Assembly: GCA_031273515.1 (NCBI GenBank)
Contig: JAISRU010000151.1
Span: 1-7,546, forward strand
DNA: 7,546 nt
From: Bacteroidales bacterium
GTDB taxonomy: Bacteria; Bacteroidota; Bacteroidia; Bacteroidales; WCHB1-69
Direction: 5' to 3'
How positions within the stretch are numbered: position 1 is the stretch's first letter; every line of letters begins with the position of its first letter. Of this stretch, positions 1 to 7,036 are shown in pieces. Under the pieces are notes generated by a model. The model was given only the letters and a program-made list of their open reading frames with translations. It searched no databases and was not told where the DNA came from. The position numbers were made by a program, and so were the translations under genes.

Positions 1-3
1 TGT

Positions 4-72
4 TTTTCTATTGATATGAATGTCCTACGGACATTTGAGTTTCCCCGTCAGGGGATACATATCAATAGAAAA
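4..72. repeat. Compound palindrome, potential three-way junction
   Basis: Two perfect 15-bp inverted arms (4-18 and 58-72) enclose two smaller hairpins. The first, at 19-35, has arms aatgtcc/ggacatt around a 3-nt tac loop. The second, at 42-55, has arms tcccc/gggga around gtca. Folded as one strand, this is an outer stem with two inner stem-loops. It overlaps a 61-codon open frame at 16-201 that resembles no protein I know. This type of palindromic intergenic repeat is familiar from Bacteroidetes genomes, but I cannot name the family or assign a role. The structure itself is read directly from the bases. Confidence 0.75.
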
Positions 73-90
73 TGCGATGCCTCTCCCAAC

Positions 91-205
91 CATATTGTCC
101 GTAGGACATTCACCTGCGACGACCTCTCTAAAGGGAAATCATCCCACGTCATCCTCCTTTTTTCCCTGACGACCCAGCGGCAGGGTGGGGACTTACAATG
201 ACGTT
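91..205. repeat. Palindromic repeat fragments related to the 4-72 element
   Basis: The 13-mer at 96-108 (tgtccgtaggaca) is the exact reverse complement of 21-33, and ccctgacg at 164-171 is the reverse complement of 46-53. The stretch also has a 7-bp inverted pair, agggaaa at 132-138 and tttccct at 161-167. It looks like rearranged or decayed pieces of the same repeat family as the upstream palindrome. No gene is visible in it. Confidence 0.5.
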
Positions 206-269
206 GATAGTAAAGTAAATAAAAATTATAAACCTATGAAAAAGAAAGGAACTTTGTACGGATAAATTT

Positions 270-343
270 CCGCACGTGTGCGGGCTACACTTACCCAGTG
301 GGCGATGAGTAATTACCCAGTGTATAATTTTTGCCGCACACGT
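270..343. repeat. Inverted repeat enclosing a 10-bp direct repeat
   Basis: The segment acgtgtgcgg at 274-283 is matched by its exact reverse complement at 334-343. Between them, ttacccagtg occurs twice, at 291-300 and 313-322. The left arm lies in a small palindrome of its own (270-283, ccgcac/gtgcgg). The surrounding DNA is A/T-rich and I see no gene. This may be a repeat element or a protein-binding site, and the sequence alone does not decide which. Confidence 0.5.
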
Positions 344-447
344 ATGTAAAAATGATAGCTGATAATGAAACAGTTAGAAGAACATTTATAGATGTGTGTG
401 TTTTCATCAAGCCGTTTCTGTTAAAATTGTCCGAACCGCATTAAACG

Positions 448-755
448 AATTGAGAATTGAGAATGGCGCAAAGCGACGATTATTTATTTCCCGCAGAACC
501 GACGCACGAAGCGAGAGCAGAGGCAGCTTGCTGACTATGCCAAGCAAGAAGGAGGAAGCCCGAAGGGCAATACCGCCGATTTCCGCAGAATTGTTCACTT
601 GTCCACTCGTTCACTTGTTTACTAATAATCATGTTAATCAGATAAATCAGAGTTCAAGACAATTTCTGGATTGCCACATTCCGCTTCGCTACATTCGCAA
701 TGACGGCGCGGGTATTTGCGTCCGTATGGCAATTATCAATTGTCAATTCTCAATT
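448..755. repeat. Modular intergenic repeat, left copy, with 13-bp terminal inverted repeats
   Basis: This non-coding mosaic is bounded by perfect 13-bp inverted repeats (448-460 aattgagaattga and 743-755 tcaattctcaatt). In order, it holds a module at 462-496, a module at 500-530 containing gcacgaagcgagagc, a short aaggaggaag module (549-558), four 8-bp units (591-622), an aatcag-rich stretch (634-652) and a ggattgc/gcaatgacg palindromic module (667-705). The first four modules recur in inverted, collinear form at 7037-7287. Open frames across it (396-779 plus, 407-598 minus) are most likely spurious translations of the repeat. Because the ends consist of a 7-bp microrepeat, the terminal inverted repeats may be a by-product of that microrepeat rather than transposon ends. 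Confidence 0.6.
591..622 (-). repeat. Four-unit 8-bp tandem repeat (gtggacaa type)
   Basis: Read on the minus strand, four consecutive 8-bp units appear: gtaaacaa, gtgaacga, gtggacaa and gtgaacaa. The unit is the same as in the longer array at 7037-7113, in opposite orientation. Confidence 0.75.
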
Positions 756-771
756 AAATATGCTATCTTTG
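740..771 (+). promoter_or_regulatory. Bacteroidetes-type promoter for the patatin gene
   Basis: TATCTTTG at 764-771 matches the Bacteroidetes -7 consensus TAnnTTTG. A TTG at 740-742 lies 21 nt upstream, which fits the -33 element spacing. Transcription would begin near 777, leaving a leader of about 60 nt before the ATG at 841. The -33 TTG lies inside the microrepeat that ends the 448-755 element. Confidence 0.6.
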
Positions 772-840
772 CAGCGTGAATGATATTTTTTTTACAAATG
801 ATGATACATCGACAGAATTATTCTATTAAAACAAACGACC

Positions 841-1665
841 ATGACTTTTGAAGAAGGAATATCCAACGTTAAACGCTATAAAACAGGACTTGCATTAAGC
901 GGAGGAGGCATTAAGGGATTATGTCATGCGGGAGCGATAAAGGCATTGGAAGAATACGACGTCAAACCTGATATTATTTCGGGCGTGAGCGCAGGAGCCA
1001 TTGTCGGAGCTTTCTATGCCGACGGCTATTCTCCCGATGAAATTGACGCTGTTTTTTCAAATATGTCTTTCTTGCAATATGCCAAGATACAGTTTCCTAC
1101 AGATGGATTTTTCCATATCGACGCTTTTCGGGAATTTCTTCGTAAAAAACTGCGTGCAAAAACCTTTGAAGAATTGTCCATTCCGCTTCGGATTGTGGCT
1201 ACCGACTTCGACCACGGACAAACATGCGTCTTTGAAAAAGGAAATCTTATCGATCCTATTATTGCTTCGAGCAGTCTGCCGATCCTGTTCAAACCCACCG
1301 TCATCGATGGAGTGAATTACGTGGACGGAGGCGTGCTGAAAAATTTTCCCGTCGGAACGATTTATCCCGATTGTCAATATATTATCGGAGTAAATGCAAG
1401 TCCGTTGATTACCAAGGAATATACCAAAAGCCTGCGAAGTATCGTCGCCCGTACCTATCATTTTATGTCGAAAGCAAATATATTGCAGGATAAAGCCCTG
1501 TGCGACGTCCTGATTGAACCCGAAGATATGATGAACTACGAAATTTTCGACGTAGAAAAAAGTCACGAAATATTTCAACACGGCTACGTATCGGCAAAGG
1601 AAATGCTGTCGCAATTAGATTTGTCGCCTTTTACTGTTTATAATCATAATACTGTCCAAAATTGA
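841..1665 (+). CDS. Patatin-like phospholipase family protein (RssA/NTE type)
   Basis: This predicted serine acyl hydrolase of 274 residues would cleave acyl chains from phospholipids or related lipids. The patatin signature is complete. The oxyanion-hole glycine loop GGGIKG is at residues 21-26, the nucleophile elbow GVSAG at 48-52 makes Ser50 the nucleophile, and the DGG motif at 162-164 supplies the dyad partner Asp162. The connecting segment IASSSLPILFKP (141-152) is also typical. No signal peptide or membrane segment is visible, so it is probably cytoplasmic or peripherally membrane-associated, unlike the outer-membrane patatins that carry a C-terminal barrel. Its length fits the compact bacterial RssA-like group. 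It starts about 70 nt after a good promoter and is followed by 126 nt before hisS, so it is probably its own transcription unit. The true substrate cannot be told from sequence. Confidence 0.93.
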   Translation: MTFEEGISNVKRYKTGLALSGGGIKGLCHAGAIKALEEYDVKPDIISGVSAGAIVGAFYADGYSPDEIDAVFSNMSFLQYAKIQFPTDGFFHIDAFREFLRKKLRAKTFEELSIPLRIVATDFDHGQTCVFEKGNLIDPIIASSSLPILFKPTVIDGVNYVDGGVLKNFPVGTIYPDCQYIIGVNASPLITKEYTKSLRSIVARTYHFMSKANILQDKALCDVLIEPEDMMNYEIFDVEKSHEIFQHGYVSAKEMLSQLDLSPFTVYNHNTVQN

Positions 1666-1763
1666 TAACACTTACATTGCTGTGCTTGCTCGCTTTCGTC
1701 TTCGTAAAGAAATCCAAACGTAGAAAAATATTGCTATACCTCCGAACAATCCGCAAAAAATTA

Positions 1764-1771
1764 TACCTTTG
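1764..1771 (+). promoter_or_regulatory. Putative -7 promoter element for hisS-hutH
   Basis: TACCTTTG at 1764-1771 matches TAnnTTTG and is followed by an A-rich short leader, with the hisS ATG at 1792. Transcription would start around 1777. No TTG lies at the expected -33 distance, so only half of the promoter is recognisable. Confidence 0.5.
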
Positions 1772-1791
1772 CAAAAAGAAATAAACCAACG

Positions 1792-3162
1792 ATGAATAAA
1801 GAAAAAATAAGTGTTCCCCGCGGTACCCGTGATTTTCTTCCTCATGAGATGATGCGCCGAAACTATATTTTTGGCGTTATCCGTGATACATTCGAAAATT
1901 ACGGCTATCTGCCTATAGAAACTCCCGCTATGGAAAATCTCTCTCTCCTGCTTGGTAAATATGGAGAAGAAGGAGATCGTCTTTTGTTTAAGATACTCAA
2001 TTCCGGCAATTTTATGTCAGGGGTCGATACATTGAATTTAACGGCAAGTCAATTGGCTCTGGCTGTTTGCGAAAAAGGTCTGCGGTACGATTTGACAGTC
2101 CCTTTTGCCCGATTTGTGGTTCAGCATCGGCAGGAACTGACTTTTCCTTTCAAACGCTATCAGATACAACCTGTCTGGCGTGCCGACCGACCTCAAAAAG
2201 GCAGATACCGCGAATTTTATCAATGCGACGCCGATGTGATAGGAAGCAATTCCCTGCTCAACGAAGCTGAACTTGTGATGATGACCGATACCGTTTTTTC
2301 ACGATTAAAGATGGATGTGCGTATCAAAATCAACAATCGTAAAATATTGGCGGGCATAGCGCAACTCATCGGTTGTGAAGATAAATTGACAGATATTACC
2401 CTTGCCCTCGACAAAATTGATAAAATCGGATTAGACAAAGTGAACGAAGAACTTTTGTCCAAAGACATTCCTGCAACGGCGATAGATACCTTGCAACCTG
2501 TTCTGCTTTTACAGGGGACGAATGAAGAAAAAATCAAACAACTGAAAACCATTTTGCAGCATTCACCCACAGGTCTGAAAGGCATAGAAGAAACAGAAAC
2601 GCTGTTCGGCTTTTTTGCGACAAAAGACCTTGCTCCCCTTGCCCGCATGGAATTGGATGTTACGCTGGCAAGAGGACTTAATTATTATACGGGACTTATC
2701 TTTGAAGTCGAGTCTTTGCAAACGGCAATGGGAAGTATTGCAGGCGGAGGTCGCTATGATAATCTGACGGCTGTCTTTGGTTTGCCCGATATGTCGGGGG
2801 TTGGGATTTCGTTCGGGATTGAACGTATTTATGATATATGGAGCAAATTGAATGAAGATAACACGCATGCAATCAATCAGAAGTTACTTGCCTTGTTTAT
2901 CAATTTCGGACAAGAGGAAGTTCTTTATTGTCTAAAGGCGCTCAAGAGATTACGGGAAGCCAATATCAGTGCGGAACTTTTTCCCGAAGAGGCAAAATTG
3001 CAAAAGCAAATGAAATATGCCAACGACAAACAAATTCCATACGTGATTTTGGCAGGAGAAAATGAAATAAAACAACAACAATATACTGTAAAAAATATGC
3101 GGACAGGACTGCAAAAGACAGTTTCGTTCGACGAATTAATAACCATTATAACAGAGAAATAA
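1792..3162 (+). CDS. hisS: Histidine--tRNA ligase (HisRS)
   Basis: This class II aminoacyl-tRNA synthetase couples histidine to tRNA-His using ATP in the cytoplasm. The 456-residue protein opens with PRGTRDFLP (9-17), then [10 protein letters not shown] (98-107) and the class II motif 2 region (about 120-151) with its arginine in VWRADRP. The histidine-specific motif is RGLNYYTG (294-301), followed by AGGGRYD (317-323), and motif 3 is [10 protein letters not shown] (336-345). Residues from about 364 to 456 form the anticodon-binding domain. The histidine motif reads N where E. coli-type enzymes have D (RGLDYYTG); I believe this is a Bacteroidetes lineage feature. The protein is somewhat longer than the roughly 420-residue bacterial norm, partly because of the segment around 68-82. 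It is separated from hutH by only 14 nt, so the two are very likely co-transcribed. Confidence 0.97.
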   Translation: MNKEKISVPRGTRDFLPHEMMRRNYIFGVIRDTFENYGYLPIETPAMENLSLLLGKYGEEGDRLLFKILNSGNFMSGVDTLNLTASQLALAVCEKGLRYDLTVPFARFVVQHRQELTFPFKRYQIQPVWRADRPQKGRYREFYQCDADVIGSNSLLNEAELVMMTDTVFSRLKMDVRIKINNRKILAGIAQLIGCEDKLTDITLALDKIDKIGLDKVNEELLSKDIPATAIDTLQPVLLLQGTNEEKIKQLKTILQHSPTGLKGIEETETLFGFFATKDLAPLARMELDVTLARGLNYYTGLIFEVESLQTAMGSIAGGGRYDNLTAVFGLPDMSGVGISFGIERIYDIWSKLNEDNTHAINQKLLALFINFGQEEVLYCLKALKRLREANISAELFPEEAKLQKQMKYANDKQIPYVILAGENEIKQQQYTVKNMRTGLQKTVSFDELITIITEK

Positions 3163-3176
3163 AACGATCCGAAAAT

Positions 3177-4694
3177 ATGGAGAAATACAAAATCTTGAGC
3201 GAACCCTTAACCTTGAAAACAATCCACAGACTGATTACCGATCAGTCGCAATTGGAATTATCACAGGAAGCGGTCGGAAACATCCAAGAGTGTCGAGATT
3301 ATTTAGACAAAAAGATACAGACGCAAAAAGAACCGATTTACGGCGTTACGACAGGCTTCGGGTCGTTGTGCGACACTTCGGTGGACGAAAAAAAATTGGG
3401 GAAACTGCAGGAAAATTTAATGATGTCGCATGCCTGCGGTACGGGAGAAACTGTTCCGCATGAGATTATACGACTGATGTTGTTGCTTAAAATTCAATCG
3501 TTGTCGTATGGTCATTCGGGCGTGCAGTTGGAAACGGTGCAGGGATTGATCGACCTGTATAATCATCATTATTATCCTGTTGTTTATCAGCAGGGGTCAT
3601 TGGGTGCTTCGGGCGATTTGGCTCCATTGGCGCATCTTTGTCTGCCTCTGATAGGTTTGGGAGAAGTGTTTTATGACGGAACATGCTATACAGGAAAAGA
3701 AATTCAAACGAAATTAAACCTGAAACCGCTGAAACTGAAATCGAAAGAAGGTCTGGCATTGTTGAACGGAACACAGTTTATGTCTGCCTACGGAGTATGG
3801 CTGCTGATGCAGTCGAAAAAAATAATCACGATAGCCGATCTTATAGGATCAATGTCGTTGGATGCGTTTAATGGACGTACCGAACCGTTTATCGAGGAAG
3901 TTCATGCTATTCGTCCACATGCAGGACAAAGCATTTCAGCCTTTAATATCAGACGCTTTCTGGAAAATTCCGAAATTGCCTGTCAAAAGAAAAGGCATGT
4001 TCAGGATCCTTATTCATTCCGTTGCATGCCGCAGGTTCACGGGGCGACAAGAGATACGATTGATTATGTAACAAAGGTGTTTGAAACGGAAATCAATTCC
4101 GTAACCGATAATCCGACTGTCTTTCCAAAAGAAGACATGATTGTTTCGGCAGGGAATTTTCACGGACAACCGCTTGCATTGGCGTTGGATTTTCTGAGTA
4201 TCGCCATGGCGGAATTGGGTAATATTTCCGAACGCAGGATTTATCAGCTTATCGACGGGAAAAGAGATTTGCCGCCTTTTTTGGTTGCACAACCGGGGTT
4301 AAATTCGGGATTTATGATTCCTCAGTATACGGCGGCGTCGATTGTCAATCAGAACAAAACCTTGACCATGCCTTGTTCTTCCGACAGCATTATTTCATCG
4401 CAGGGACAGGAAGATCATGTCAGTATGGGCGCTAATGCAGCTACAAAATGCTATCGAATTATTGAGAATGTCGAAAAGATATTGGCAATAGAACTCTTTA
4501 ATGCGGCTCAGGCAATGGAATTTCGAAGACCCTTAAAATCTTCGTCAGTTATAGAAAGCATTATTGAAGACTACCGTCGGGAAGTTGATTTTATCCATAC
4601 CGATACGGTGATGTATGATAAAATAAAGAAAAGTGTGGAATTTATACATGATCTGGAAAATGGTTTTGAGATATCGTCCGTTTGGCAGGTTTGA
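3177..4694 (+). CDS. hutH: Histidine ammonia-lyase
   Basis: HutH deaminates L-histidine to trans-urocanate and ammonia, the first step of histidine degradation. The 505-residue length is normal. The triad Ala144-Ser145-Gly146, within GSLGASGDLAPLAHL, would cyclise into the MIO electrophile. Other active-site segments are YGVTTGFG (55-62, catalytic Tyr55), SHACGTG (84-90, with His85 at the position that favours histidine over phenylalanine), NGTQ (197-200), GNFHGQP (326-332) and QGQEDHVSMG (409-418). A tyrosine ammonia-lyase role is possible in Bacteroidetes, but the sequence is closer to what I recall of Bacteroides HutH proteins. It begins 14 nt after hisS. hutU, hutI and ftcD are absent from this window, so the rest of the pathway must be elsewhere or missing. 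Confidence 0.95.
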   Translation: MEKYKILSEPLTLKTIHRLITDQSQLELSQEAVGNIQECRDYLDKKIQTQKEPIYGVTTGFGSLCDTSVDEKKLGKLQENLMMSHACGTGETVPHEIIRLMLLLKIQSLSYGHSGVQLETVQGLIDLYNHHYYPVVYQQGSLGASGDLAPLAHLCLPLIGLGEVFYDGTCYTGKEIQTKLNLKPLKLKSKEGLALLNGTQFMSAYGVWLLMQSKKIITIADLIGSMSLDAFNGRTEPFIEEVHAIRPHAGQSISAFNIRRFLENSEIACQKKRHVQDPYSFRCMPQVHGATRDTIDYVTKVFETEINSVTDNPTVFPKEDMIVSAGNFHGQPLALALDFLSIAMAELGNISERRIYQLIDGKRDLPPFLVAQPGLNSGFMIPQYTAASIVNQNKTLTMPCSSDSIISSQGQEDHVSMGANAATKCYRIIENVEKILAIELFNAAQAMEFRRPLKSSSVIESIIEDYRREVDFIHTDTVMYDKIKKSVEFIHDLENGFEISSVWQV

Positions 4695-4730
4695 TGCGGT
4701 TGAGCAAAAACATAGACAATCCTTTTTGAC

Positions 4731-4765
4731 GTCGTTTTTGATGCGGATTTGTCGTTTTTGGTGCG
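4731..4765. repeat. Short direct repeat in the hutH-serC spacer
   Basis: The 15-mer gtcgtttttgatgcg (4731-4745) is repeated 20 nt later with one change, as gtcgtttttggtgcg (4751-4765). A related tttgatgcgg overlaps the hutH stop codon (4690-4699). A weak hairpin, gccc/gggc at 4773-4787, follows but lacks a terminator-grade stem. The rest of the 263-nt spacer shows nothing else except the serC leader. Confidence 0.4.
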
Positions 4766-4882
4766 AAATGATGCCCTGTTTTTGGGCTGTTTATGCCAAA
4801 AATCCGAACGGTCGATTGTATTTTATTCAGTACAAGGCAAATAAAATTTCGTCAAAAAGCGCTTTCCTATTGTTTTATTCTT

Positions 4883-4890
4883 TAATTTTG
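4883..4890 (+). promoter_or_regulatory. Putative -7 promoter element for serC-serA
   Basis: TAATTTTG at 4883-4890 fits TAnnTTTG. No clear -33 TTG is found at the right distance. The predicted start of transcription, near 4896, gives an A-rich leader of about 60 nt before ATG 4958. It would exclude the in-frame ATG at 4892 as a usable start. Confidence 0.45.
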
Positions 4891-4957
4891 CATGAACTTA
4901 AAAATAGTAAAAAAAATATACAATCCTAATAATAAATCAATAAAACAAAAAAGAATT

Positions 4958-6031
4958 ATGAAGACAGTACATAATTTCAATGCGGGACCCTGTGTCCTGC
5001 CCCAACAGGCAATCAACAGTTCGATAGAAGAATTAAAAGATTTTGCCGGAACCGGTATGTCGGTTATAGAGGTGTCGCACCGTTCGAAAGAATGGCAAGG
5101 CGTTATGGATGAAACAGAAGCGCTTTGGAAAGACTTGTTGCAAATTCCTGATGGATACAAAGTTCTATTTATGGGAGGCGGAGCGAGTACGCAGTTTATG
5201 ATGGTTCCTTTCAATTTATTGGAAAAGAAAGCAGCCTATTTAGAAACGGGCGTCTGGGCGAAAAAAGCGTCCAAAGAAGCGGATTTCTTTGGCGAAGTAG
5301 TAAAAGTTGCTTCATCGGCAGACAAAAACTACACCTATATTCCTCAGGGATACGAAATTCCAAAAGACGCCGATTATTTTCACATTACGACCAACAACAC
5401 GATTTACGGAACGGAAATTCATACGGATATGGCATCTCCCGTAACATTGGTTGCCGATATGTCGTCCGATATTATGAGTCGTCCTGTGGATGTATCCAAA
5501 TACGGTCTTATTTATGGCGGCGCACAAAAGAATGTCGGACCTGCCGGAGTTACTTTTGTCATTGTCAGGGAAGATATATTGGGGAAAGTCAGCCGTAAAA
5601 TTCCTACGATGATTGACTACAGAACGCATATCAAAGAAAGTTCCATGTTCAATACGCCTCCCGTATTTTCTATTTTGGTAATGAATAAAACCTTGAAATG
5701 GATAAAGGAAACAGGCGGTTTACAGGCTATTTACAAGCAGAATATAGCCAAAGCTGCATTGTTGTATTCCGAAATCGACCGCAATGCCATGTTTGTAGGA
5801 ACGGCAGAAAAAGCATCCCGTTCTGTGATGAACATCTGTTTTGTGATGGCAGACGGCTATCAGGAGAAAGAGTCTGCATTCATGGAATTTGCCAAAGAAC
5901 GCGCTATGGTGGGAATTAAAGGACATCGTTCGGTTGGAGGGTTCAGAGCTTCTGTTTACAATGCCTGTCCGAAAGAAAGCGTGCAGGCGCTTGTTGACTG
6001 TATGCGGGAATTTGAGACATTAAATACTTAA
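4958..6031 (+). CDS. serC: Phosphoserine aminotransferase
   Basis: SerC is a PLP enzyme that transfers the amino group of glutamate to 3-phosphohydroxypyruvate, giving O-phosphoserine; it can also act in pyridoxal phosphate synthesis. I chose ATG 4958, giving 357 residues that start [11 protein letters not shown], because the family begins at this point. The in-frame ATG at 4892 would add 22 lysine- and asparagine-rich residues and sits only 2 nt past a likely -7 promoter element. Visible motifs are GGGASTQF (73-80, cofactor phosphate binding), [10 protein letters not shown] (144-153), [13 protein letters not shown] (166-178, Asp167 contacting the pyridine nitrogen), the Schiff-base Lys191 in AQKNVGP, and [14 protein letters not shown] (323-336, substrate-binding arginines). 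An 11-nt gap to serA indicates an operon. Confidence 0.96.
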   Translation: MKTVHNFNAGPCVLPQQAINSSIEELKDFAGTGMSVIEVSHRSKEWQGVMDETEALWKDLLQIPDGYKVLFMGGGASTQFMMVPFNLLEKKAAYLETGVWAKKASKEADFFGEVVKVASSADKNYTYIPQGYEIPKDADYFHITTNNTIYGTEIHTDMASPVTLVADMSSDIMSRPVDVSKYGLIYGGAQKNVGPAGVTFVIVREDILGKVSRKIPTMIDYRTHIKESSMFNTPPVFSILVMNKTLKWIKETGGLQAIYKQNIAKAALLYSEIDRNAMFVGTAEKASRSVMNICFVMADGYQEKESAFMEFAKERAMVGIKGHRSVGGFRASVYNACPKESVQALVDCMREFETLNT

Positions 6032-6042
6032 TAAAGAACCAA

Positions 6043-6960
6043 ATGAAAGTATTAGTAGCGACAGAAAAACCGTTTGCCAAAGTAGCGGTGAACGGTATTC
6101 GGACAATTGTAGAAAAAGCGGGCTTTACATTGTGTCTGCTTGAGAAATATACCGATGCGACCGATCTGTACAAAGCCGTTGCCGATGTTGATGCATTGAT
6201 TGTCCGTTCGGATAAAGTGACCAAAGAAGTGATTGAAGCGGCCTCGAATTTGAAAATAGTTGTTCGGGCAGGCGCAGGTTACGATAATTTGGATTTGGCA
6301 GCCTGTACGACAAAGAACATTGTCGCAATGAACACGCCCGGACAAAATTCCAATGCTGTGGCGGAACTTGCTGTGGGAATGATGCTTTATATGGCTCGTA
6401 ACTGTTTTAATCCGGGTACAGGATCGGAGTTGAAAGGTAAAAAATTAGGTATTCATGCTTATGGTAATGTCGGCAGAATGGTTGCCGGTATTGCAAAAGG
6501 TTTCGGCATGGAAACATACGCTTTCGATCCTTTTATTTCCGACGACCGTATGAAATCCGAAGGAATTATTCCTGTCGGTTCGGCAGAGGAACTGTATGCT
6601 TTATGTGATTATATTTCTCTGCATATTCCTGCTACGGAGGAAACAAAGAAATCGATCGGTTATACATTGTTGCAGAAAATGCCTGTCGGAGGATGTTTAG
6701 TAAATACCGCTCGCAAGGAAGTTATCCATGAAGAGGAATTGCTTAAAATAATGGCAGAAAGACCCGATCTGAAATATTGTACGGACATTGCTCCGGCAAA
6801 TGCGGAAGAATTGAAAGTCCAGTTTGGGACTCGTTTTTTTGCTACTCCTAAGAAAATGGGCGCTGAAACGGCAGAAGCCAATATCAATGCCGGATTAGCC
6901 GCCGCAACCCAGATTGTGAATTTCCTCCAAACAGGAGATAAAACATTTCAGGTGAATTAG
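6043..6960 (+). CDS. serA: D-3-phosphoglycerate dehydrogenase, short form without ACT domain
   Basis: SerA oxidises 3-phosphoglycerate to 3-phosphohydroxypyruvate with NAD+, the entry step of serine synthesis and the reaction before SerC. At 305 residues it holds only the substrate and nucleotide domains. The C-terminal ACT domain that gives serine feedback in the roughly 410-residue E. coli enzyme is absent. Key segments are VRAGAGYDNLD (74-84), NTPGQNSNAVAELA (97-110), the Rossmann loop LGIHAYGNVGR (135-145, with Ala139 where GxGxxG has its first Gly), SLHIPAT (192-198) and NTARKEV (221-227, catalytic Arg224). The usual Glu-His pair is not seen: the DVFxxEP region reads DIAPANAEE (248-256) and TPHIG reads TPKKMG (268-273). 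This matches the lysine-type short PGDHs I recall from Bacteroidetes and Entamoeba, so the enzyme is probably active. An intrinsic terminator follows 30 nt downstream. Confidence 0.94.
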   Translation: MKVLVATEKPFAKVAVNGIRTIVEKAGFTLCLLEKYTDATDLYKAVADVDALIVRSDKVTKEVIEAASNLKIVVRAGAGYDNLDLAACTTKNIVAMNTPGQNSNAVAELAVGMMLYMARNCFNPGTGSELKGKKLGIHAYGNVGRMVAGIAKGFGMETYAFDPFISDDRMKSEGIIPVGSAEELYALCDYISLHIPATEETKKSIGYTLLQKMPVGGCLVNTARKEVIHEEELLKIMAERPDLKYCTDIAPANAEELKVQFGTRFFATPKKMGAETAEANINAGLAAATQIVNFLQTGDKTFQVN

Positions 6961-6990
6961 AAAATCTACTTTTAATTGTATAGGCAATAT

Positions 6991-7027
6991 AGGCTGTTCA
7001 AAATCTATTGGGCAGCCTTTTCTTTTT
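6991..7027 (+). terminator. Rho-independent terminator of serC-serA
   Basis: A 9-bp stem with two G-U pairs, aggctgttc (6991-6999) with gggcagcct (7010-7018), closes a 10-nt A/T-rich loop. It is followed at once by a T-rich run (tttctttt, 7019-7026). It lies 30 nt after the serA stop, as expected for the end of the operon. Confidence 0.85.
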
Positions 7028-7036
7028 AGTGAATCT

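Noticed and set aside
16..201. 61-codon + strand open frame near the window start
   Set aside because: It runs through the compound palindrome and related repeat pieces, has no promoter or recognisable protein features, and is best explained as repeat DNA.
396..779. 127-codon + strand open frame upstream of the patatin gene, and the 63-codon minus-strand frame at 407-598
   Set aside because: Both are translations of the modular repeat that recurs inverted at 7037-7287, where the reading frames are not preserved because of indels. This type of repeat is often misannotated as small hypothetical proteins.
1057..1614. 185-codon minus-strand open frame inside the patatin gene
   Set aside because: It lies antisense to a gene with a full set of catalytic motifs and has no family resemblance of its own.
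3177..4694. Tyrosine or phenylalanine ammonia-lyase instead of HutH
   Set aside because: His85 in SHACGTG, the NGTQFMSAYGV segment and overall similarity to remembered Bacteroides HutH favour histidine as the substrate, though enzyme assay would be needed to exclude tyrosine fully.
4773..4787. Possible hutH terminator hairpin (gccc/gggc)
   Set aside because: The stem has only 4 bp and no T-run follows, so it is too weak to call.
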